Of a DNA stretch of 64,000 nt, positions 28,373-37,242 are shown one piece after another. The notes beneath the pieces are model-generated. The model saw only the letters and a list, made by a program, of their open reading frames with translations, had not been told where the DNA came from and did not search any database. The stretch comes from Lachnospiraceae bacterium. GTDB taxonomy: Bacteria > Bacillota > Clostridia > Lachnospirales > Lachnospiraceae. A program made the position numbers and the translations under genes. Location: NCBI GenBank assembly GCA_029053015.1, contig JAIDHX010000036.1, positions 124,001-188,000 of the forward strand, read 5' to 3'. Each line of letters begins with the position of its first letter. The stretch's first letter is position 1.

Positions 28373-28452
28373 ATGGGGCTTTCCAAGTAATCGGGAAGCC
28401 CTTTTTACGTCCTGAAATAGGTGGAAAGCCTTGACAAAAGTTGATTATATGA
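28373..28452 (+). repeat. 80-bp tuf-downstream repeat (terminator plus -35 region, copy 1)
   Basis: The terminator, the ACGTCCTGAAATAGGTGG stretch and the TTGACAAAAGTTGATTATATGA stretch recur at 46522-46600 with a handful of changes and one indel. Beyond the final TATATGA the two copies differ completely, so the break lies between a -35 hexamer and where the -10 should be. Confidence 0.8.
28375..28406 (+). terminator. Rho-independent terminator after tuf
   Basis: GGGGCTTTCC and GGGAAGCCC form a stem around AAGTAATC, followed by TTTTTA. It is also present in repeat copy 2 at 46524. Confidence 0.85.
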
Positions 28453-28453
28453 G

Positions 28454-28486
28454 AAAATGTGGAGCGAAAACAGCTCCACATTTTTG
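28454..28486 (+). terminator. Second terminator at the tuf/island junction
   Basis: AAAATGTGGAGC and GCTCCACATTTTT form a perfect 12-bp stem with a short GAAAACA loop and a T-run. It starts right where the two tuf-downstream repeat copies diverge, so it belongs to the first cargo module and insulates it from tuf. Confidence 0.85.
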
Positions 28487-28560
28487 CAATGAAAAGCGTA
28501 GAAAAATAAAAGACAGTATGATATACTTTAGTTCAAATATACATAGAAGGAGAAGTCATT

Positions 28561-29322
28561 TTGAAATACGAAGATTTAATATTAAAACAGCCAGTTGAAT
28601 CAGCAACATATAAAGAAGATTCTGAATTTGTCATTAATCAAATTAGAAATATACTCGGTAGACAGAAGAAAATCGGTGATGATAAGATCATTATAAATAC
28701 AAATTTGAAAATGGGATTACCGCTTGAAAATATTAATAAAATCGCGGGACCTATGATAGAAGCTTGGGCAGGAGAAGTGTTTGCTGGCATTAGAGATGAT
28801 ATGGACAATCCATATTATCTAATAAATGTTGAGGCTCAAGAACGGTTAGGTATGGCTGATATTGTTTTACAATTTAAGAAAGGAAATAATGTGCTAACAG
28901 GGAATGTTGATGTCAAAGCTACTGCAAATGATATTCCTAATAGTGGTAAAGGACCGAATATCACTAGTTTTAGTAGAATACGCACAGCATATGTTAAGGA
29001 TCCAGATTTTATGTTTATTATTCTTTCTATTAAACATAGGGTATATGTACAAAAAAATGCTAATACGGGATTAATGGATGGGGTTATGGAAGTAGTAGAT
29101 TATAATGCTTATGATTTAAAATTTATTAGTGATGTAGATATTAATTATAATCCAGCATTGGGAACGGGACAGATACAAATAAAAGATATTCATTATGTAT
29201 CATATCAATACCGGACGACATGGGAAATGTGTCAGTTATTAGACAGTAAATATCTGCATAGTAGTCGAAGGACAATCGAGGATTTTTATAGAGAGGCAAA
29301 GAAGAACGGATGGATAAAATAG
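28561..29322 (+). CDS. Probable type II restriction endonuclease
   Basis: A 253-residue protein starting at TTG (28561) after AGAAGGAGAAG. Context is the main evidence: it overlaps a DNA methyltransferase gene by 13 nt on the same strand. Its middle has a PD-(D/E)XK-like arrangement, with ERLGMADIVLQF followed by LTGNVDVKAT (acidic residue, then Asp-Val-Lys), typical of restriction nucleases that bind magnesium there. An N-terminal Glu-containing helix (PMIEAWAGEVFAGI) would complete the site. The recognition sequence cannot be read from the protein. Base composition is much more AT-rich than in tuf, fitting transfer. Confidence 0.72.
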   Translation: MKYEDLILKQPVESATYKEDSEFVINQIRNILGRQKKIGDDKIIINTNLKMGLPLENINKIAGPMIEAWAGEVFAGIRDDMDNPYYLINVEAQERLGMADIVLQFKKGNNVLTGNVDVKATANDIPNSGKGPNITSFSRIRTAYVKDPDFMFIILSIKHRVYVQKNANTGLMDGVMEVVDYNAYDLKFISDVDINYNPALGTGQIQIKDIHYVSYQYRTTWEMCQLLDSKYLHSSRRTIEDFYREAKKNGWIK

Positions 29323-30257
29323 ACAATCAATTATTAATTATGGGAGATGCGATTGAAAAATTAAAAGAGCTACCAGATAAATCGGTCGATTTGGTTGTAA
29401 CGGATCCACCATATAACTTAAATAAAGATTACGGTAAAAGTCAAGATAAGTTAGAATTTGATGAGTATATTAATTTTAGCAAAAAATGGATAACGGAATG
29501 TGATAGAATATTAAATGATAATGGAAGCATTTATATTTTTATGGGAATGAGGTATATCTCATATATATATGAGATATTAGAGCAAGATTTTGGTTTTTCT
29601 TTTAATGGTTGGATTACTTGGTATTATACTCAAGGAATCGGAAAAACAAAAGGATTTAGTCCTAGACATGATGATATTTTGTTTTTTACGAAAAATCCCA
29701 AAAAGTTTACATTTAACTTGGATGATATAAGAGTACCACAAAAATTTTATAGAAGTATAAATAATATGCGTGGAGCAAATCCTGGAAATGTTTGGGAGTT
29801 TTCACATATGCATTATTGTAATACTAATCGTAAACCGCATCCTACACAAAAACCTGAAGGGCTTTATGAACGAATGATACTAGCAAGTTCTAACAAGGGA
29901 GACATTGTACTAGATCCTTTTTTGGGTTCTGGCACCTTATTAAGAGTGTGCCAACAATTAGAAAGAAAAGGTATTGGGATTGATAATAATCCAGAATATA
30001 TTGAAATGGCAAAAAACAGGTTAAAAGAACCATTTGTAGGCTTTGATAGTATGGATGAAAGAATGGGTAGAGTGCCTAATGACCTTAATGATCCAGATAT
30101 AAGAATTAATTATTTATACAATCATATAAATTGGTTTTTGAAAAATCATAAAGATGCTATACCGGACTTTCTTGAAGAAGTTAAAGAAAAGTATTTAGTT
30201 AAAATGGTGGAAACAGGTCAAATTTCAATTTTTGATGATTATGGGGTGAAAATATAA
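29310..30257 (+). CDS. Type II DNA methyltransferase (adenine-N6 or cytosine-N4, beta class order)
   Basis: A 315-residue methylase. The catalytic motif IV DPPYNLNKDYG is near the N-terminus (about residue 32) and the AdoMet-binding motif LDPFLGSGT is towards the C-terminus (about 207), with the target-recognition region between them. This is the beta-class order. HPTQKPEGLYERMI, which commonly precedes the AdoMet motif, is also present. It protects host DNA from the overlapping endonuclease gene product upstream. DPPY favours amino-group methylation of A or C; the exact target is unknown. Confidence 0.92.
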   Translation: MDKIDNQLLIMGDAIEKLKELPDKSVDLVVTDPPYNLNKDYGKSQDKLEFDEYINFSKKWITECDRILNDNGSIYIFMGMRYISYIYEILEQDFGFSFNGWITWYYTQGIGKTKGFSPRHDDILFFTKNPKKFTFNLDDIRVPQKFYRSINNMRGANPGNVWEFSHMHYCNTNRKPHPTQKPEGLYERMILASSNKGDIVLDPFLGSGTLLRVCQQLERKGIGIDNNPEYIEMAKNRLKEPFVGFDSMDERMGRVPNDLNDPDIRINYLYNHINWFLKNHKDAIPDFLEEVKEKYLVKMVETGQISIFDDYGVKI

Positions 30258-30347
30258 AAAGAGTTGAATAAAAGATATGCCGTTGTAGACTTGTAATTTA
30301 CTTGTTGCTATTTATAAAAAAATAAAGTAGATATAGGATGCAGATTA

Positions 30348-31157
30348 ATGAGGAAACAATTATTACTATTAATAAGAATTTCAACACCAGCTTATAATAA
30401 GACTTTATACGATGAATATAAGATTTATATGAATCATCAAATGGCTTTTACAAAAGAGAAATTGAAAAGCGGGCAGTATGATGGATATGAGGGTGCAATC
30501 TCAACAATGCCGTTCAAATTACGATATTCCATAGATGATAAAGTGACATGGAAAGAGCTGTCAAGTGAAGTAAAGATGATGAGAAAAGATAATAATGCAT
30601 ATATTTATTGTATGTATGGAGTTACTTTTGCTGAAGAACAGTATGATAAAGAAAATAACAAATTTTATCATTTGATTCCATGGGAATATATCGAGCCGCT
30701 ATGGCAAGGTGATAACAATACAGAAATGATGGTAATAAAGAATACTTCTGTATTTAAAAATAAGTTTCATGAAGCAGCAGAACGAGACGGCCTTAGTCAT
30801 GCTTATGGGCAAATACATTATGACCTTGAAGAAAAGCTAACGGATATTGAATATATGAATATAGCCATGAGGGATTCTTTTGAAGCGGTATATCATAAGC
30901 CAAAGCTGGGATATGAAATGCAGAATGAAGTACGTATGTCAGTATTATGTCCGAATAAACCAGATAAATATGAATTGCAACTTACTAACGATGGAGCATT
31001 ACAATTTACTTTGATTCCGCTTGTATATGGAAAGCCTGTTTTAATAGAATTGCAAGGATTAGAATTTGAGAATGATATGCCTGTAAGATTTTCAAATGAT
31101 ATAAAGTATTATGAGCCTACTGACGACAGTGTAACTCCTGATTTGATTTTGAGGTAA
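30348..31157 (+). CDS. Hypothetical protein of the tuf-adjacent island
   Basis: Not recognised. A 269-residue soluble protein with no signal or membrane segment, rich in Tyr, Lys and Asn. A NEVRMSVLCP stretch near residue 205 loosely recalls the E-x-R segment of DUF2971-type proteins such as the next gene product. It lies 90 nt after the methylase on the same strand, with only a weak ribosome binding site. It could be an accessory factor of the island. Confidence 0.55.
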   Translation: MRKQLLLLIRISTPAYNKTLYDEYKIYMNHQMAFTKEKLKSGQYDGYEGAISTMPFKLRYSIDDKVTWKELSSEVKMMRKDNNAYIYCMYGVTFAEEQYDKENNKFYHLIPWEYIEPLWQGDNNTEMMVIKNTSVFKNKFHEAAERDGLSHAYGQIHYDLEEKLTDIEYMNIAMRDSFEAVYHKPKLGYEMQNEVRMSVLCPNKPDKYELQLTNDGALQFTLIPLVYGKPVLIELQGLEFENDMPVRFSNDIKYYEPTDDSVTPDLILR

Positions 31158-31224
31158 TAATTATTGCTACTGATATAAATACTGCTCTCGAACTTAAAAT
31201 AATATTAAATTTTGGAGGGAAAGC

Positions 31225-32343
31225 ATGAATCAAGATAAATTTATTATAAGAGGACAGGTATTTAATCAGCAACAAATACAAAATATGAGCCTGTCGGATT
31301 TGGTTGTAAATAATATGAACAATATGCCCCGATACCTTTACAAATATTATAGTAATGTTTTAGATGAAGAGACGGGTAAAAATTATTCATTAATGGCATT
31401 AGAAAATAATACTGTATATTTACAATCACCAGACAAGTTTGATGATATTTATGATTGTTCAATAGTATTTGATGAACATGAATATTCTTTTATAAGGTTA
31501 AGATATTATGCTAATCACTGTGGCTTTATAATAAATGAATGTAATTATTGGAGATATTTAGATATATTTGCCCGCAATATATATGATAAAATATTATCCT
31601 TACAAAATAAAGGTATGACATTGAATGATGCAATAATGCAGACATTTCTAATTTGTAATAATAATACGAACGTAGATTTAGTACATAATTTGTTTGCATT
31701 AAATTTAAAGAATAACCTTGTAGAAAATTGGGATAAGGATTCAACGATACAATTTGCAATTCTATATGCATTGGATAAAGAGATGGAGTTTGTAACAAAA
31801 GGCTTGAGTAAAAAGTTTAGGGTTTCTTGCTTTTCTACATCGCCGTTTATGAATCGTATGTGGGCAGCACAGTATGCCAATAACCATAAAGGGTTTTGTA
31901 TAGAATATGAAATACCAGAATATTCTAAAGTTTATGCGAATATCTTTCATAGTCTTTTTCCGGTCATTTACAGTGATGTGCGTGTTAGTATTTTAGATGA
32001 GTGTCTAAAATATATCCAGGATGAACCCGACCAAGAATTGGTACAAAAAATATATAAATATGGAATCTTAATGAAAAGTACTGATTGGAAAGAGCAAAAT
32101 GAATGGCGATTGGTTAGTCCCGGAAATATGCTTGCAGATGATTATAACTGTGAATTTTTCAAAATCAGCAAAGTATATTTGGGCAATAGGATGTCAAAAG
32201 AAGATAGAAAACAAATAATTGATATATGCAGAAGAAAGAATATAAAATATGCAGGTATTATACATAAGAAAGATATGTTTGAATTGACTGAGTGTCCGAA
32301 TTTATGTGAAAAGTGTTATCGCTTTAAATTGGATAATTGCTAA
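31225..32343 (+). CDS. DUF2971-family protein
   Basis: A 372-residue protein with the DUF2971 pattern: LYKYYSNV then LQSPDKFDDIYDC near the N-terminus, CFSTSPFMNRMWAAQYANNHKGFCIEYEI in the middle, and WKEQNEWRLV towards the end. The family is common in phage-defense and mobile regions, but its biochemical role is not established. A C-terminal CPNLCEKCYRFKLDNC stretch has four cysteines and might bind metal. The start ATG follows TTGGAGGG. It lies downstream of the unknown 269-residue gene, probably in one unit. Confidence 0.72.
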   Translation: MNQDKFIIRGQVFNQQQIQNMSLSDLVVNNMNNMPRYLYKYYSNVLDEETGKNYSLMALENNTVYLQSPDKFDDIYDCSIVFDEHEYSFIRLRYYANHCGFIINECNYWRYLDIFARNIYDKILSLQNKGMTLNDAIMQTFLICNNNTNVDLVHNLFALNLKNNLVENWDKDSTIQFAILYALDKEMEFVTKGLSKKFRVSCFSTSPFMNRMWAAQYANNHKGFCIEYEIPEYSKVYANIFHSLFPVIYSDVRVSILDECLKYIQDEPDQELVQKIYKYGILMKSTDWKEQNEWRLVSPGNMLADDYNCEFFKISKVYLGNRMSKEDRKQIIDICRRKNIKYAGIIHKKDMFELTECPNLCEKCYRFKLDNC

Positions 32344-32447
32344 AAAGCAAAACGAAGGGGTCTTAGCCCTACACTTCTGTTGCAAAAGTTAGTCGAATTA
32401 TTTGACCACTGAAATACCGGAAGCCGTGGCTTCCGGTATCATTTGTT

Positions 32448-32918
32448 TCAAACAGCTATTTTGTCCAGTGCCTCATACATTTTCTCTGTCAAAGATCGGA
32501 TGTGGTAGTCACTGTTAATACTGCTGTATGTCTCATCAGGCGAAATATCATCGATAAAGTTTGGGATAATCTCGCCCAGAACGGTAGCAATGACAGCGTT
32601 CGCCAATTGCTCAAGCCGATGCTTGCGCTGCGTGGCTGAATCTTTGTAAGTATCCACATAATATCTAGTACATATGATCGGAGCGCCACAATCTTTTCGT
32701 AGTTCTACTTGAGCAATACAGGTGCCATAACAAGTAGGAGGCATTTCGAACAGATAGACTGGATACTCGATGTCATCTAGCTTGTCAAACATGACTTCCA
32801 ACGCGTTTGGAATGAGATCTATGTTTGTTTTACCAAGCGTATACAATCCCGTGCATAACCCTTCGACGATTTCGCATGATAGATCGTATCCACACGGGGA
32901 TAAACTTTGATCTTTCAT
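32448..32918 (-). CDS. Hypothetical protein downstream of an XRE regulator
   Basis: Not recognised. ATG 32918 is chosen over the track start 32939 because TTGGAG lies 8 nt upstream. The 156-residue acidic soluble protein has several Cys residues (CGYDLSC, PTCYGTC) but no metal motif that I can name. It is on the minus strand, 213 nt downstream of the XRE gene. That gap contains a 9-bp inverted repeat (CCATACCAT/ATGGTATGG, 33009-33096) but no terminator, so cotranscription is possible. Confidence 0.5.
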   Translation of the reverse strand: MKDQSLSPCGYDLSCEIVEGLCTGLYTLGKTNIDLIPNALEVMFDKLDDIEYPVYLFEMPPTCYGTCIAQVELRKDCGAPIICTRYYVDTYKDSATQRKHRLEQLANAVIATVLGEIIPNFIDDISPDETYSSINSDYHIRSLTEKMYEALDKIAV

Positions 32919-33131
32919 AAAAAATCTCCAATTTCTCATAATTAATTGGCACGCGGAACCGTGTCCGTATGCCGAGGGTTTTCATGCTACTTTAGCGTTT
33001 CGCCCATGCCATACCATAAAACTATAGGGTCATTCCATCAATAATTATGCCTAACTGAATTTCCTTGGCCCTTGGAGGTTAAAAGTAATGGTATGGGCCG
33101 TCTGTGAATGTTGGATCACTATTCATGATAT

Positions 33132-33683
33132 TCATTTGGGGGACAACGAGTCGGTATCCACAAGTGCCGTAAGGATGAACCTTTTTAGTGCTTTGAAAGT
33201 GTTCTGAAATAAACTGTTTCCGCCGTTTTCCCTTAATTCGACCTCCTTTCTCATAGAGTGCAATAATACTTTCAGGACTCTGACATTTTCTTCATCACCA
33301 ATTTCATCAAAATTCTGAAAGCATTCCAATAAGCTGCTATCGGCCTTGTAGATAGAAGAAACAAGATTATATGTGTCGAGTTTCTTGCCCTCTTTATTGA
33401 AAAGGGTTTCTTCACCTTTAGCGTTGCTGTATCCAGCTATGCTTAATAATTCTGAGTAAGGGATATCGATATATGCTGAGAGTTTCTGGAGCGTTGGCTT
33501 GGTGGGCCGACTATCAGCATTCTCGATTCTACATAATTGAGCAGGCGAAATTCCGATAAGATCGGCAAGCTCCTTCTGACCGAGGCGTTTCTGCATCCGT
33601 GCATCACGTATCGTTTCAGCAATCTTCTTGCGGTAGCGGGAATAAAGTTCCTCTCGTGATGGTTTTTTTGCATTTGCATCCAA
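33132..33683 (-). CDS. XRE-family transcriptional regulator
   Basis: The HTH domain (about residues 20-75) reads IRDARMQKRLGQKELADLIGISPAQLCRIEN, a clear Cro/C1 type. The remaining 110 or so residues are a helical effector or dimer domain. The track starts at a TTG directly abutting GGAGG. The next TTG (33683) has better spacing and gives about 183 residues. It is divergent from the P-loop ATPase gene, and the two consensus promoters between them are a natural target for it. Confidence 0.82.
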   Translation of the reverse strand: MDANAKKPSREELYSRYRKKIAETIRDARMQKRLGQKELADLIGISPAQLCRIENADSRPTKPTLQKLSAYIDIPYSELLSIAGYSNAKGEETLFNKEGKKLDTYNLVSSIYKADSSLLECFQNFDEIGDEENVRVLKVLLHSMRKEVELRENGGNSLFQNTFKALKRFILTALVDTDSLSPK

Positions 33684-33850
33684 TATTAAATTCAACCTCC
33701 TGCCTTCCCCTGGACTGTCCCCTGTCAGCAGACAGAGCGCTGGTTAAGTGGAGACCTCCGCAGTGAAGCCACAGTGCACCGCCGTGCATCCGCCAGAACC
33801 AGGGTGATTATTTTTGTGAATCAGCAACTAGTATGATTACTGATATAGTT

Positions 33851-33929
33851 ATTTTACATCCAGGAAACTAATATGTCAATACTTATTGTTAAAGTTTGCA
33901 TTGACATACATACTTTGTTAGCATATAAT
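33851..33929. promoter_or_regulatory. Divergent promoter pair between XRE and ATPase genes
   Basis: Plus strand: TTGACA (33901-33906), 17 nt, TATAAT (33924-33929), a perfect consensus, for the ATPase gene. Minus strand: TTGACA (complement of 33874-33879), 17 nt, TAAAAT (complement of 33851-33856), for the XRE gene. The -35 boxes face each other and form the inverted repeat TGTCAAT/ATTGACA, a likely place for shared repression. Confidence 0.8.
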
Positions 33930-33974
33930 AGAACCAGAATTTCATAATATGTGCAATAGAGAGGAAGGATCGAG

Positions 33975-35858
33975 ATGCAAGAATATCGAAAAATCAACCA
34001 GATTGCTGGCAGGTTGCGGGATTATTGGAAAAATCCCCTATATGAGGAATTAAAGGAACCTTTTAGGTACTTCTTGAATGCTGATCCGGGAGGAATATGG
34101 CCATATATAAAAGATAAAAATGCTGATGAGGAACTTGAGGCAGTCAAGACAAGGTATATGGATGCGGTCACGTTGTTCATTGGGGGAAAAGGTAATGGCA
34201 AGACAATAGAGATCATGAATGTGTTTGGCTGTGTGAACAATGCCATTCAAATTGATGGAAGAGCAGTCATTATTCCTGTATTCAAACATAGTGCTGCACT
34301 CAGTAATGGAGGGATTGATGAAATCCGTTATGACATATCGCGAACTGCAGGCGCCGTCTGTGGAAAGATTGAAAGCGAATTCACGGATGTCAAGGAGTGG
34401 TTTGAAAAAAAGGAAACAAAAGAGAATTTCGAGGACTTTGTGTGGAACACAAATCCTAAGGTTCTATACTCACTTGGCAATAGGGATGGTGGAACTACAG
34501 AGAATAAGCTTAATGCAGCAAAGGAGGAATTCTTTATATATGAGGCTTCAAAGTTAAAGTTTTATCTTTCTAAGGCTGATGTGCCACTGGATCGTGTCAT
34601 AATTATTATAGATGGGATAGAGTCCGTCCGCGAAGAAGTAAGGAAGAATATTGTTATGCAATATATTCGGTTTTTTGAATGCATGCAAAATTACCCCAAA
34701 GGCTGGAATGGACGGAGAGTTCATGTTCAGCTTGTTATTTCCATGCGTACAGAGACAGATGAGGTATTTAGGCAGGATAAAGCTTTTGATGGCTTGGAAA
34801 CGGCGGTAATTATTCAAAAAAAACGTGATATAGATCTTTCACTGTATTTTAGGGAAAAGTATAATGCGCTTCCTGATAATGTCAAATATTCAGAAGATGG
34901 AAAGTGGGAAAAGGCACTGAAGATATTGCTTCTTCTTAGTGAAAAATATGAGAAAAAGTATGCTGACATCATAAAAGGGCTGACTGGACATGATATGCGA
35001 CAGGTGATGAGGATTTATAATGATATCCTATCAAATCCGGTATGGGTAACTAGGGATGCGCTGACAGATCCAAGTGTGGCATTAGGCAAGGACGAATATG
35101 TGTTGAACAACATTACTGTCGAAAGAAGCATTGCCTGTGGAGCTGATCTTGTATATATGGGGGGAACCGATGGTTATATACCAAGTATCTTTGACAGTAG
35201 AGTGGAAGAAAATGAAAAAGGGGCAAGTGACAATGCGTTGATGACTCTCTACATCATGGCTTACAATATCCGCCTTTTAGATATTCAGGGCAGAGATGAG
35301 AACAAACCTGTTAAGTTAAGAGACATGCAGCGGGATTTTAGGGATATATTTGGCGATACATTTGGGGAGAGAGATGATATTTACAAATTGCTTAATGACG
35401 CTGTACATCATCTGGTCGCGTGTGGAGTCCTTGAAATGAAAGATAATGGGGAGAGTATTAAATTTGCCTCAAAAGGTGTGGAGCTCTGGAAATTGATGGC
35501 TAGGGACTCCGTTGTGCTGGAAATGTACAGAGAAGACATGTACATGGTATTTGACAAGGGGAATCCAGATGCGTTTAAATCGAGTTATGAGCTGATGCGT
35601 GAAAACAAGCAGGCATTGATTTTTGAATATCTTATCAATATATTGCGGGATCTTTTTAAGAGAGAGGAGAAAATCATAAATAGGGCAAAGAGCGCGTGGG
35701 CATTCGATAACTATGAGAGTCTTTTCGGTAAGGTCTCAATGACGGGCCATTTACTTGAAGGAGTGGGGGCATCAATGGATTTTTCAGGAAAGGCTGACAG
35801 CGATACTGAGGAAGCACGCAAAAATCTCTCTGAGGCAATAACGAATTTATTTAAGTAG
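33975..35858 (+). CDS. P-loop ATPase, divergent from an XRE regulator
   Basis: A 627-residue protein of unknown role. Walker A GGKGNGKT lies near residue 70 (preceded by VTLFI) and Walker B VIIIIDGIES near 210. Between them comes a charged region, and afterwards a helical and winged-helix-like part (DIYKLLNDAVHHLVACGVLEMKDNG). The C-terminal 150 residues are predicted helical. It resembles AAA+/STAND-like ATPases found in defense islands, but I cannot assign it to a named system and no nuclease or other effector is fused. The strong consensus promoter suggests high expression unless repressed by the divergent XRE protein. Confidence 0.75.
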   Translation: MQEYRKINQIAGRLRDYWKNPLYEELKEPFRYFLNADPGGIWPYIKDKNADEELEAVKTRYMDAVTLFIGGKGNGKTIEIMNVFGCVNNAIQIDGRAVIIPVFKHSAALSNGGIDEIRYDISRTAGAVCGKIESEFTDVKEWFEKKETKENFEDFVWNTNPKVLYSLGNRDGGTTENKLNAAKEEFFIYEASKLKFYLSKADVPLDRVIIIIDGIESVREEVRKNIVMQYIRFFECMQNYPKGWNGRRVHVQLVISMRTETDEVFRQDKAFDGLETAVIIQKKRDIDLSLYFREKYNALPDNVKYSEDGKWEKALKILLLLSEKYEKKYADIIKGLTGHDMRQVMRIYNDILSNPVWVTRDALTDPSVALGKDEYVLNNITVERSIACGADLVYMGGTDGYIPSIFDSRVEENEKGASDNALMTLYIMAYNIRLLDIQGRDENKPVKLRDMQRDFRDIFGDTFGERDDIYKLLNDAVHHLVACGVLEMKDNGESIKFASKGVELWKLMARDSVVLEMYREDMYMVFDKGNPDAFKSSYELMRENKQALIFEYLINILRDLFKREEKIINRAKSAWAFDNYESLFGKVSMTGHLLEGVGASMDFSGKADSDTEEARKNLSEAITNLFK

Positions 35859-35875
35859 AAAGAAGAGTAGAAACT

Positions 35876-35998
35876 ATGTTTATGGAAGATTCAATTACGG
35901 AGCAGTATTATGCATGGCTGCCATATAAAATGGCAGAGAGGCAGTCGTGTCGGGGATTAGGGCGAATGAGCTTGGGATATAATATAAAATTAGCTTAG
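35876..35998 (+). CDS. Possible small protein (40 aa)
   Basis: A short frame too small for the ORF track: MFMEDSITEQYYAWLPYKMA and onward to a TAG at 35996. It starts 17 nt after the ATPase stop with only a weak AGAAG site. It has no recognisable motif. A terminator-like hairpin follows at 36025, which is consistent with it being the last gene of that unit. Weak evidence. Confidence 0.25.
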   Translation: MFMEDSITEQYYAWLPYKMAERQSCRGLGRMSLGYNIKLA

Positions 35999-36024
35999 CG
36001 GACTGCTGGCGCAGAAAGGCAGAG

Positions 36025-36092
36025 ACCGGAGCAGAGCAATGACAGGATGGGATAACTATGCCCAACTGCCATTATCTGCCCGGTTTTTTTGT
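36025..36092 (+). terminator. Imperfect long terminator hairpin after the ATPase unit
   Basis: ACCGGAGCAGA...AATGaCAG...GGG pairs stepwise with CCC...CTGcCATT...TCTGCCCGGT, followed by TTTTTTT. Interrupted stem, but the T-run is strong. Confidence 0.65.
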
Positions 36093-36148
36093 CCAAGCTC
36101 TTTATCGCTAAATCTTCCTAGAGGATTGTGTTGAAGGGAGGTGAGACA

Positions 36149-36529
36149 ATGGGTGAAGCCAGCACTTCTGCTGCAAAAGAAATTGGCAGTAAAATTAGAT
36201 TATTTCGCAAGCAAAAAGGTTGGACGCAGGAAGTGCTGGCTTATGAGGTCGGGACATCACCTGCCACAATTTGTATTATTGAACAAGGAAATAGAGATCT
36301 AGGTGTGGATCTTTTTTGTAGAATAGCAAGGGCACTAGGACATGAGTTGTCTGACTTTCAACCAGAGAGTGTATATATCTGTTCCGAAAATGGTGCCAAT
36401 ATTGATAAAGTATTAAGTGGTATAAGAGACTTTTATATGGGGTTGGATACTGAGAATAAAGCTTTGATGCTCAAGCAAATAAAGGTATTTGATGAATTAT
36501 GTGTATCATTATGGGCGGCTGAGAAATAA
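36149..36529 (+). CDS. Small XRE-family regulator
   Basis: ATG 36149 follows GGGAGGTGAGA. The track's earlier TTG lies upstream of this ribosome binding site. The 126-residue protein has an HTH (IGSKIRLFRKQKGWTQEVLAYEVGTSPATICIIEQGNRDL) covering about residues 10-60 and a helical tail (IRDFYMGLDTENKALMLKQIKVFDEL) probably used for dimerisation. It stands alone between two terminators, so its target is not clear from context. Confidence 0.82.
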   Translation: MGEASTSAAKEIGSKIRLFRKQKGWTQEVLAYEVGTSPATICIIEQGNRDLGVDLFCRIARALGHELSDFQPESVYICSENGANIDKVLSGIRDFYMGLDTENKALMLKQIKVFDELCVSLWAAEK

Positions 36530-36550
36530 TTTTCTCGCCGCTCTTTTTTA
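36514..36550 (+). terminator. Terminator overlapping the XRE stop codon
   Basis: GCGGC-t-GAGAAA pairs with TTTTCTCGCCGC across a tiny loop and is followed by TCTTTTTT. The stem includes the end of the coding sequence. Confidence 0.75.
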
Positions 36551-37242
36551 AGAAAATTACCGAATGTGATAATATTTTACGAACGAAAATATCGAATGCG
36601 AAAATGATAACAATAATAGAAACTGGTATAATTTGTATATCAGATAGGAAACTAAATTTCATAAAGCCTGATCTATGTGCACAGGGCAAATGATATTTAC
36701 ATACGGATTCAATGCAGCAGAGTTTTTTTCTGTTGGGGAATTCCATGCAAATGTCTGATTGTTCCGTGCTTTTTTATTGACTATATGGGTATGTTTGCTT
36801 TGCTTTTAGTAAAACATCTAATGTTATGTATTGACACTTATTTCAATATACAGAGTAGAATCGTTCATAGTTCAACGAAAAGCTGAGAAAAAAAGTTTTT
36901 GTGCGATTCTGGTGATGCAAAAAAGGCTGGTAGTCGCATAAATGAGCAGTCTGGAAAGAATAGCTTACTCGTGAGTGGCTCGGCGCCTCACTCTGGGAGT
37001 GCAAAAAGGGAAGCATTTCTTTGAAATTAGGAGACTTTGAAAAAGATTGCTTTAAGGAGGTGTATGGAATTTATGAATAAATAAAAATTGAATTATAACT
37101 TTATCAGGTTACTTATATTATTGGAAATCATGAAGGTTTATGGAGTTGATTTTTGCATTCAATAAAATATCAATCATTGTCAACTAATTTTTAGTGCAGG
37201 CAGTAGAACTGCTTGTCGAGTTTATAACTGGAGGGAATAATT
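36551..37242 (+). other. Intergenic region, AT-rich, with a hairpin cluster and an orphan ribosome binding site
   Basis: About 690 nt with no supported gene. The only ORFs here (69 aa at 36677 plus, 91 aa at 36471 minus) lack a ribosome binding site and recognisable sequence. A denser, structured stretch at about 36945-37003 has overlapping stems (GTGAG/CTCAC and CACTC-TGG-GAGTG). At 37054 a perfect AAGGAGG precedes a six-codon frame (MEFMNK, 37064-37084), which looks like a leader peptide or a decayed gene start. Confidence 0.5.

Noticed and set aside
36900-37020. Cyclic-di-GMP riboswitch in the long gap after the XRE gene
   Set aside because: The stems do not match the class I or II consensus as I recall them, and no downstream gene starts at the right distance.
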